A DNA stretch of 64,000 nt, from contig DDUM01000077.1 of assembly GCA_002344795.1 (NCBI GenBank), positions 45,030 through 109,029 of the forward strand, read 5' to 3'. Position numbers and translations under genes: made by a program. Shown in pieces: positions 45,058 to 52,296 of the stretch. The stretch is from Flammeovirgaceae bacterium UBA2338 (GTDB lineage: Bacteria > Bacteroidota > Bacteroidia > Cytophagales > Cyclobacteriaceae). Numbering within the stretch: the stretch's first letter is position 1; each line of letters begins with the position of its first letter. The notes below the pieces were generated by a model. It was not told the DNA's origin. It searched no databases and saw only the letters and a list, made by a program, of their open reading frames with translations.

Positions 45058-46500
45058 CTAGAGCTTTATGCAAATGTTCTTCTGCTCTGTGAAGAACCGT
45101 AGCGCTTCCCATCCACCTTCCCGGCCTACTCCGGATTGCTTCATACCTCCGAAAGGTGTGCGCAAATCACGTAGGAGCCAGCAGTTCACCCAAACAATTC
45201 CACATTTTAATTGGTGTGCCACACGGTGTGCTCTTTTTAAATTTTCAGTCCAAATGGTGGCAGACAAACCATAAGCTGTGCCATTGGCAAATTCAATGAC
45301 TTCTTCTTCTTTATCAAAAGGCATAATAGTAACAACGGGGCCAAAAATTTCTTCCTGATTAGTCCTGCATTGCTGATCCAAACCAAGAATAATCGTTGGT
45401 GCTACAAAATAACCAGCGTTGCATCTGCCCTTTACAATTACCCTTTCACCACCCGTCACTACTTTCCCGCCTTCCTTTTTTGCCAGCTCAATATAAGAAA
45501 GCACTTTATTCATATGGGCCTCCGACACCAAAGCTCCGACTCTTGTTTTTTCTTCTGTAGGGTCACCCACTACGAGCTTCCTGGTGCGGTTAACAAACTC
45601 CTCCACGAAACGATCATAAACAGAGCGCTCCACCAAAATCCTGGATCCACACAGGCAAATTTCTCCTTGATTGGAAAAAGAGGAATGAATGGACGTGCTT
45701 ACAGCCTCATCGAAGTCAGCATCTGCAAAAATTATATTAGGGTTTTTCCCGCCTAGCTCCAAAGAAAGTTTTTTAAACATGGGTGCTGCAGTTGCCGCAA
45801 TTTTCTTTCCGGTTGTGGTTCCTCCGGTGAAGGAAATCGCAATCACTTCCGGGTGCTCAATAATTGCCTGACCTGCTTTACCCCCAAGTCCATGAACAAC
45901 ATTCAAAACTCCATTTGGCAATCCGGCTTCCTTACAAATCTTAGAAAACAAATAAGCTGTCATGGGTGTCAGCTCTGATGGCTTAGCCACTACAGTACAA
46001 CCCGCTGCGAGTGCCGGTGCAATTTTCCAGGTAAAAAGATATAACGGCAGGTTCCAAGGGGAAATACAACCCACCACACCAAGGGGTGTACGTGTTGTGT
46101 AGTTGATGGCCTGTTGATCTGTTTGATGTGCCTGTGAATCAAAATGCAAAATGGCCGTAGCAAAAAACCGTATGTTGGATGATGCTCTCGGGATGTCCAC
46201 CGCCTTTGCCAGCTTCAATGGTTTTCCATTGTCATCACTTTCTGCTTTCGCAAGTGATTCAAACTCCCGGTCTATTCCTTCAGCGATTTTCAGCAGGATA
46301 TCCGAACGTTCAGAAGTTGGTAATTCCGACCAGGCAGGAAAAGCTTTTTTTGCGGCAGCAACTGCTTTCTCAATATCCTTTTCATCTGAATCCGGTATTA
46401 GATTGTACACCTTCCCTTCGGCCGGATTGTAATTATCAAGCCACATATCCGATGCTGGCGGCACCAATTCACCATTGATATAATTGAGAATCTTCTCCAT
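45058..46500 (-). CDS. Aldehyde dehydrogenase, 2-aminomuconate/2-hydroxymuconate semialdehyde type
   Basis: NAD-dependent aldehyde dehydrogenase of 480 residues. Catalytic Cys C282 in 'NQGEICLCGSR', general base E248 in 'LELGG', and 'FTGGTTTGKKIA' for coenzyme. The C-terminal string 'NCWLLRDLRTPFGGMKQSG' is characteristic of the 2-aminomuconate and 2-hydroxymuconate semialdehyde dehydrogenases (AMSDH, ALDH8A1-like), including an active-site Arg for the carboxylate. Its neighbours are kynurenine-pathway genes, so oxidation of 2-aminomuconate semialdehyde from 3-hydroxyanthranilate cleavage is the best call. The decarboxylase ACMSD needed to reach that substrate is not in the window. Confidence 0.87.
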   Translation of the reverse strand: MEKILNYINGELVPPASDMWLDNYNPAEGKVYNLIPDSDEKDIEKAVAAAKKAFPAWSELPTSERSDILLKIAEGIDREFESLAKAESDDNGKPLKLAKAVDIPRASSNIRFFATAILHFDSQAHQTDQQAINYTTRTPLGVVGCISPWNLPLYLFTWKIAPALAAGCTVVAKPSELTPMTAYLFSKICKEAGLPNGVLNVVHGLGGKAGQAIIEHPEVIAISFTGGTTTGKKIAATAAPMFKKLSLELGGKNPNIIFADADFDEAVSTSIHSSFSNQGEICLCGSRILVERSVYDRFVEEFVNRTRKLVVGDPTEEKTRVGALVSEAHMNKVLSYIELAKKEGGKVVTGGERVIVKGRCNAGYFVAPTIILGLDQQCRTNQEEIFGPVVTIMPFDKEEEVIEFANGTAYGLSATIWTENLKRAHRVAHQLKCGIVWVNCWLLRDLRTPFGGMKQSGVGREGGWEALRFFTEQKNICIKL

Positions 46501-46503
46501 AGT

Positions 46504-47289
46504 CTACAAATTTCCTAATCTTCCTCCGTCTACTGGTACATTGATTCCATTAATATAGGCTGCTGCAGGTGTGGCCAAAAATGCAATAGCAGCGCCCACT
46601 TCGTGAGGCTCACCAATTCTTCCAGCAGGAATTTCATCAATCATTTCTTTTGTTATCTCTTCAGGGGTCTTACCCGAAGTTTTTGACTTCCCCTTGATGA
46701 TAGTTTCCAGGCGACCCGTCATCGTTGCACCAGGCAATACATTATTGACAGTAATTCCAAATTGGGCCAATTCAAACGACAGTGTTTTTGCCCAATTGGC
46801 CACCGCACCTCGAATGGTATTGGATACACCTAAACCCTTTATAGGAGCCTTCACTGAGGTTGAGATTATATTAATGATTCGCCCATATTTTGCTTTCTTC
46901 ATGGAAGGAACAAATGCCTGTACGAGATAATGATTACAAATCAGGTGTGCCTGAAATGCATTGACAAACTCAAACGTTCTGGCATTAATGGCGGGCCCGG
47001 CTGGAGGTCCACCCGTATTGTTAACCAGTATATGCACAGGGTTATTCTGAGAATAAATATCGACAGTCAATTTTACATCTTCAGGCATGTTAAAATCTAC
47101 CACCAAATAGTCATGTTTTTGATTTGCTGATTTGGGTAATTCGCCAACAACAGCCTTCAATTTTTGCTCATCTCTGGCAGCTAACGTAATGTTTGCACCC
47201 AATTTTGCCAATTCCTCAGCAGCAGCTTTACCAATGCCTTGTGTTGCTCCACATACCACTGCTCTTTTCCCACTTAAATTCAAATCCAT
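46504..47289 (-). CDS. Atypical short-chain dehydrogenase lacking YxxxK
   Basis: SDR-fold protein of 261 residues. The dinucleotide-binding motif is normal ('CGATQGIGKAAAEELAKLGA'), as are 'LVNNTGGPPAGPA' and the C-terminal 'INVPVDGG'. The catalytic YxxxK, however, is replaced by S156-N-T-I-R160 ('GLGVSNTIRGAVANWAK'), while S143 ('NIISTS') remains. Its activity may therefore be altered or lost. The NNxGGPP loop and SNxxR core mark a recognisable SDR subgroup, so this is a subfamily trait rather than a mutation. It is 3 bp from the aldehyde dehydrogenase and divergent from haaO, so a role in the kynurenine route is inferred. Confidence 0.82.
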   Translation of the reverse strand: MDLNLSGKRAVVCGATQGIGKAAAEELAKLGANITLAARDEQKLKAVVGELPKSANQKHDYLVVDFNMPEDVKLTVDIYSQNNPVHILVNNTGGPPAGPAINARTFEFVNAFQAHLICNHYLVQAFVPSMKKAKYGRIINIISTSVKAPIKGLGVSNTIRGAVANWAKTLSFELAQFGITVNNVLPGATMTGRLETIIKGKSKTSGKTPEEITKEMIDEIPAGRIGEPHEVGAAIAFLATPAAAYINGINVPVDGGRLGNL

Positions 47290-47366
47290 CCTATTGATTG
47301 TCTAGTTTTTGTAAATATAAGACTCAAAAAGTTGTTAGTTTTACTAAGCAATAATTAATTGAAATC

Positions 47367-47894
47367 ATGGCTATTCGCAGACCTTTTAATCTTAAGAAAT
47401 GGATCAATGACAACCGTAACCTGCTCAAACCCCCAGTAGCAAACAAAAACTTATATGCAGATGCTGGTGACTATATTGTGATGATTGTAGGTGGGCCAAA
47501 TGCCAGAAAGGACTATCACTACAACGAAACAGAAGAATTATTTTATCAATTGGAAGGAGACATTAAGGTGACCATTCAAGAAGATGGCAAAGCAGTAGAG
47601 ATTCCAATAAAAGAAGGAGAAATGTTTCTTTTGCCAGCCAGAGTGCCCCATCAACCAGCGCGACCAGCAAATTCTGTTGGTTTGGTAATTGAATGCAAAA
47701 GAACAGAAAATGAAAATGATGGTTTAATGTGGTTTTGTGAAAACTGCAACAACCAGCTAAAAGAATTTAAATTTCATTTAACCAACATTGAAAAAGATTT
47801 TTTACCACGGTTCAAAGAATTCTATGGTTCAGAAGAATCAAGAACTTGCTCGAAGTGTGGAACCGTCATGGAGACAGACCCAAGGTTCGTTTAG
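47367..47894 (+). CDS. haaO: 3-hydroxyanthranilate 3,4-dioxygenase
   Basis: Fe(II) cupin dioxygenase cleaving 3-hydroxyanthranilate to 2-amino-3-carboxymuconate semialdehyde (ACMS). The iron ligands are H51, E57 and H95 ('DYHYNETEELFY', 'ARVPHQPARP'). The bacterial C-terminal extension has a rubredoxin-like second metal site, C124/C127 ('WFCENC') and C161/C164 ('CSKC'). 175 residues, complete. First of the co-directional haaO-kynU-kmo set; divergent from the SDR/aldehyde dehydrogenase/pnuC/nadR run. Confidence 0.96.
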   Translation: MAIRRPFNLKKWINDNRNLLKPPVANKNLYADAGDYIVMIVGGPNARKDYHYNETEELFYQLEGDIKVTIQEDGKAVEIPIKEGEMFLLPARVPHQPARPANSVGLVIECKRTENENDGLMWFCENCNNQLKEFKFHLTNIEKDFLPRFKEFYGSEESRTCSKCGTVMETDPRFV

Positions 47895-47969
47895 AGATGA
47901 GTAATCCGGCTTCACGGTTGCAGCCTTAATTCAGTACGCGACATTGCATCTTTCTTAATCCTATAAAGA

Positions 47970-49235
47970 ATGATTTTTGAGAATACCGTTTCCTTTGCAA
48001 AGAAGATGGATAGCAACGATCCTTTATCGTCCTATAGAAAAAGGTTTCTCATTCCGAAACACAACGGAAAGCCATCAATCTATTTTGTTGGAAACTCATT
48101 GGGGCTACAGCCCAAAGACACAAAAAAATTTATTAACGAAGAGCTGGAGGATTGGGGGGATTTAGGTGTAGAGGGGCATTTCAATGGAAGACGGCCATGG
48201 ATGCATTATCATAAGTTCAGTAAAAAAACTTTGGCAAAAATTGTAGGCGCCAAGCCTAGTGAAGTAGTGGCTATGAACCAGCTTACAGTGAACCTCCACT
48301 TGATGATGGTATCATTTTATCGTCCTTCAAAGGAAAGATTCAAAATTATAATAGAAGCAGGCGCATTTTCTTCAGATCAATATGCTGTTGAGTCACAACT
48401 CAAATTCCATAAACTAAATCCAGACATAGCGCTTATTGAATTAAAACCCAGACCAGGAGAGCCTACATTACGAACGCAAGACATTCTTCAATCCATTAAT
48501 GATCATGACGATCAACTTGCTTTGGTTTTACTTTCTGGTGTTCAGTATTACACGGGTCAGTTCTTCGATATAAAAAAGATCACGGAAGCAGGGCATCACT
48601 CAGGTGCCATAGTTGGTTTTGATCTTGCTCATGCTGTGGGCAACGTACCCTTACAACTACATAAACACAATGTAGATTTTGCTGTTTGGTGTAGTTACAA
48701 ATACCTTAATTCAGGACCTGGAGGAATAGCAGGAGTATTTATACATGAGAAACATAGGAGCAACAGCCACCTGCCACGATTTGCCGGATGGTGGGGACAC
48801 AAGGAAAATGTAAGGTTTCAAATGAAGAAAGGGTTTGTACCGATGGAAGGAGCTGACGGTTGGCAACTTTCTAATGTTCCCATACTCGCTGGCGCTGCCC
48901 ATTTGGCCTCATTACAACTTTTTGAAGAAGTGGGGATGGTGAAGCTTAGAAAAAAGAGTATTATGCTTACCAATTACTTACATTTTCTTCTCAATGAAAT
49001 TGACACAACAGGCACCAAATTCGAGATCATTACTCCCACTGACTCCAGCGACAGGGGTTGCCAATTGTCCATCCTAATGAAAGCAAATGGGAAGAAAATA
49101 TTTAATGGCTTAGTAAAAAAAGGAATATTTACTGATTGGAGAGAACCCGATGTTATTCGTGCAGCGCCAGTGCCAATGTACAATTCTTTTGAAGATGTGT
49201 ACAAATTTGCCAACACGCTTGCATCATTGATCTGA
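47970..49235 (+). CDS. kynU: Kynureninase
   Basis: PLP hydrolase converting kynurenine or 3-hydroxykynurenine to anthranilate or 3-hydroxyanthranilate plus alanine. 421 residues, of the size typical of eukaryote-like kynureninases. The PLP lysine is K244 in 'WCSYKYLNSGPGG', and 'GFDLAHAVGNVPLQLH' holds the PLP-stacking and Asp residues. 'FVGNSLGLQPKDTKKFI' is the N-terminal signature. It lies 75 bp after haaO and 54 bp before kmo, on the same strand. Confidence 0.96.
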   Translation: MIFENTVSFAKKMDSNDPLSSYRKRFLIPKHNGKPSIYFVGNSLGLQPKDTKKFINEELEDWGDLGVEGHFNGRRPWMHYHKFSKKTLAKIVGAKPSEVVAMNQLTVNLHLMMVSFYRPSKERFKIIIEAGAFSSDQYAVESQLKFHKLNPDIALIELKPRPGEPTLRTQDILQSINDHDDQLALVLLSGVQYYTGQFFDIKKITEAGHHSGAIVGFDLAHAVGNVPLQLHKHNVDFAVWCSYKYLNSGPGGIAGVFIHEKHRSNSHLPRFAGWWGHKENVRFQMKKGFVPMEGADGWQLSNVPILAGAAHLASLQLFEEVGMVKLRKKSIMLTNYLHFLLNEIDTTGTKFEIITPTDSSDRGCQLSILMKANGKKIFNGLVKKGIFTDWREPDVIRAAPVPMYNSFEDVYKFANTLASLI

Positions 49236-49289
49236 CCATTATCATATTTTAATTGGTATATTCTTTTTACCATTGACTAATAGAAATTA

Positions 49290-50642
49290 ATGCAAACGAA
49301 GGATAAACATATCGCAATTGTAGGTGCCGGTCTTGTAGGCTCGCTCCTCTCCATCTATTTGGTGAAACGCGGGTACAAGGTGACAGTATTTGAAAAAAGA
49401 GCCAATATGCGAAAACACGTATTGGACGGTGGGCGCTCTATTAATTTAGCATTGAGCAATAGGGGCATTCGGGCGCTAGAACACATTGGATTGGCAGAAC
49501 CTATGAAAAAGGTAGCCATTCCCATGCATGGGCGAATGATGCATAACATTAAAGGCGAACTCACTTTTCAATCGTATGGTAAAGATGGTCAGTTCATTAA
49601 TTCAGTTTCGAGAAGCGGGCTGAATATGATGTTAATGGATGAAGCTGAAAAACAAGGCGTTCATTTCTTTTATGAATACAGGTGTGAAGATATTGATTTT
49701 GATAAGACCGAAATAAAATTTCAAACTTATGGATCGCACATGACCAGAAAGTTTGACATGATCATCGGGGCGGATGGTGCATTCTCTGCTGTGAGAGAGG
49801 CCATGGAAAAAAAAGGCCTAACAAAGGGTACCATTGACGCACTGGAGCATGGATACAAAGAATTACGCATACCATCTTCTGAGTCTGGTTCGTTTCAGTT
49901 ACAAAAGAATGCATTACACATTTGGCCCCGAGAGAGTTTTATGTTGATTGCATTGCCTAATCCTAATGCTAGCTTTACATGTACGCTCTTTCTTCCCTTC
50001 GAAGGAGAGCAATCTTTCAAAAACCTAAAGCGTCCTGAAAACATTGTCAAATTCTTTCAATCTTATTTCCCAGATACAGTTCCTTTGATGGACACGCTGC
50101 TTGAAGATTTTAAGGGTAACCCCACATGCTCGCTCGTTACTGTTCACTGTTATCCCTGGGCAAAAAACAATATACTGCTTATTGGGGATGCTGCTCATGG
50201 CATTGTTCCTTTCTATGGCCAAGGCATGAACGCTGGATTTGAAGATTGTTTTGAATTCAATGGGTTGCTAGACAAACATCAGGATGACTGGATGGCTGCG
50301 GTTTCAGAATTTCAGAAAGTGCGTAAACCCGACAATGATGCCATTGCACAATTAGCATTGGATAATTTCGTGGAGATGCGCGATCTCGTAGCCGATGAAG
50401 ATTTCCTGCTGAGGAAAAAGATCGAAGCCAAATTACATGAACATTTTCCTGACCAATGGATTCCCCTTTACTCCATGGTTACTTTTGAAGAAACCATGCG
50501 GTATTCTGAGGCGCAAGCCAAGGGATTACTTCAACATAAAATAATGACCGAGGTAATGAAAGATCCTAACATAAAAACCAATTGGGAGCAGTTGGACTTC
50601 AAATCAATCGTAGACAAACTTTCAGCGTTACGTGCTAATTGA
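49290..50642 (+). CDS. kmo: Kynurenine 3-monooxygenase
   Basis: FAD-dependent hydroxylase converting kynurenine to 3-hydroxykynurenine with NADPH and O2. FAD motif at the N-terminus ('IVGAGLVGSLLSIYLVKRGY', GxGxxG). 'GRSINLALSNRGIRAL' is the KMO substrate-side string. The second FAD motif is 'LIGDAAHGIVPFYGQGMNAG'. The C-terminus has no long hydrophobic anchor, unlike mitochondrial KMO. 450 residues, complete. The 3' end overlaps the convergent MltF-like gene by 8 bp. With haaO and kynU it makes the kynurenine to ACMS route complete. Confidence 0.96.
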   Translation: MQTKDKHIAIVGAGLVGSLLSIYLVKRGYKVTVFEKRANMRKHVLDGGRSINLALSNRGIRALEHIGLAEPMKKVAIPMHGRMMHNIKGELTFQSYGKDGQFINSVSRSGLNMMLMDEAEKQGVHFFYEYRCEDIDFDKTEIKFQTYGSHMTRKFDMIIGADGAFSAVREAMEKKGLTKGTIDALEHGYKELRIPSSESGSFQLQKNALHIWPRESFMLIALPNPNASFTCTLFLPFEGEQSFKNLKRPENIVKFFQSYFPDTVPLMDTLLEDFKGNPTCSLVTVHCYPWAKNNILLIGDAAHGIVPFYGQGMNAGFEDCFEFNGLLDKHQDDWMAAVSEFQKVRKPDNDAIAQLALDNFVEMRDLVADEDFLLRKKIEAKLHEHFPDQWIPLYSMVTFEETMRYSEAQAKGLLQHKIMTEVMKDPNIKTNWEQLDFKSIVDKLSALRAN

Positions 50643-52068
50643 TATACAATTTGTATTCCTCAAATCGCTTCAGCACCTCCTTTACATATTTTACAGGCTC
50701 TTCACATCTACAATAGCCAGATTTCACAACTGGGTCTCTATAGAATTTAGGATCAGATTTTTTCAGCAAAAATGATTCTACTTCACCATCCCATTGAATA
50801 GGATTCCCTCCATATTTCTTTGCCAAATTTCTTGCATCAATAACATGTGAAAAACCTACATTATAAGATGCCAGCATAAATTTTATTCGTTCTTCCTTAT
50901 CTTCAATTGTAATTCCCCATTGCCGATCTAGAAATTTTAAAAAATTAACTCCCGCATTGATATTTTGTTCAGGGTTAAGCAGATCCTTTGCTCCGTAATA
51001 TCTTCCGGTAGAAGGCATCAATTGCATTAACCCCTTTGCTCCTGCCCATGATTCCGCAGTAGTCGAAAAAGTAGATTCCTGATAAATGACAGAAGCCAAC
51101 AACCTCCAGTCCCATCCTAACTCTTTTGCTTTTGCCTTGATCAAATCATCGTATTCCGAAATCTTATTTCCACCTAACGAAGAGTAATCGCTCTTTTTTC
51201 GAATGGCTGAGGTTCTGGGACTATTAAAGTACCTGTTGTATATAACATTGAACGTTCCATCTCTTTTTACCTCATCCAGCCAGTTATCAATAGCAGTTAA
51301 AAGATCGGGAGAATTTTTTCTTACCGCCCATGCAATACGCTGAGGCAAGCTTATCATGGTAATAATATCAATATTGGGATAGTAAGCGGCATTCACCATG
51401 GCTATCATTTGATCTGTAACTGTAAACTCAATCTCACCTTCTGCCACCTTTTTGATTAAGGATTCCGTTTCTGCAGTAGCACTGTCCTCTTCAATAATTA
51501 TTTCTCCCCCAAGTTCCTGCGACAGGTTTTCCAACCGATCTTTAAAAGCAGATCCATACTTTACATATACTTTTTTGCCAATTAGATCCGCTGGATTTCG
51601 GACCATCTTTTTTTCAGCGAGATGTGGATTATCAGCCCAATTTTCAGGCTTCCGCTGCACAAGTACCTGACTTGTGCTAAAATGTGTTTTAGTGAATTGT
51701 ATGATTTTTTTACGTTCAGTTGTTATCGTAAATGGAAAAGCAATCACATCTCCATACCCCTTATTAAGCTGTTCAATAGCAACATCAATACTTGTGACCA
51801 CTTTAATTCTTAATTCTACTTTAAGATGTTTCGCCAATCTTTGAAGTAATTCATATTCATAGCCCATAGCTCCTCCCTTGTAATAGAAGTAACTAATGGA
51901 GTTATTGTCAACAAGGGCATTGATATATCCTCTCTTTTTGATTCCATTCAGGTCCAAATGAATTTCAGGCCCTGACACCTTTTCTTCCTTAACAGGGGGT
52001 TGGTCGCAAGAAATAACGAGGAGAAAAAGGGCGCATAAGTAATTTCTCAAAGAAAAGACTGAAGCCAT
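50635..52068 (-). CDS. MltF-like lytic transglycosylase lipoprotein
   Basis: Protein of 477 residues with two domains, as in MltF. The chosen ATG gives a leader with lipobox Cys C21 ('LCALFLLVISCDQPPV'); a longer frame upstream is less signal-like. Residues about 40-285 are a periplasmic solute-binding (SBP_bac_3) domain ('IKKRGYINALVDNN', 'YGDVIAFPFTITTERKK'). Residues about 315-455 are an SLT transglycosylase domain with catalytic E331 ('ASVIYQESTFS') and 'GAKGLMQLMPSTGRYYG'. It cuts the glycan strand to anhydro products. Likely outer membrane, facing the periplasm. Second lytic transglycosylase of the window. Confidence 0.92.
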   Translation of the reverse strand: MASVFSLRNYLCALFLLVISCDQPPVKEEKVSGPEIHLDLNGIKKRGYINALVDNNSISYFYYKGGAMGYEYELLQRLAKHLKVELRIKVVTSIDVAIEQLNKGYGDVIAFPFTITTERKKIIQFTKTHFSTSQVLVQRKPENWADNPHLAEKKMVRNPADLIGKKVYVKYGSAFKDRLENLSQELGGEIIIEEDSATAETESLIKKVAEGEIEFTVTDQMIAMVNAAYYPNIDIITMISLPQRIAWAVRKNSPDLLTAIDNWLDEVKRDGTFNVIYNRYFNSPRTSAIRKKSDYSSLGGNKISEYDDLIKAKAKELGWDWRLLASVIYQESTFSTTAESWAGAKGLMQLMPSTGRYYGAKDLLNPEQNINAGVNFLKFLDRQWGITIEDKEERIKFMLASYNVGFSHVIDARNLAKKYGGNPIQWDGEVESFLLKKSDPKFYRDPVVKSGYCRCEEPVKYVKEVLKRFEEYKLYIN

Positions 52069-52296
52069 GAATTGAAAATACGCATATTTGATTGAAAACA
52101 GAAAGTATTGTTCTCCCGAAAAAGAGCGTTCAATTACCAACAAGGTGGATTAGCTCGCTGTTAAACCTAATTCCAGCATTATTGAATGCCATAGCCAACT
52201 GAATGCGTAACCAACCATAAGTAATGTGAGACATTGTCAAATTCAATTTCAACCCTTATATATTGCATATTAAATTCTATTCAAAAACATCCAAAT

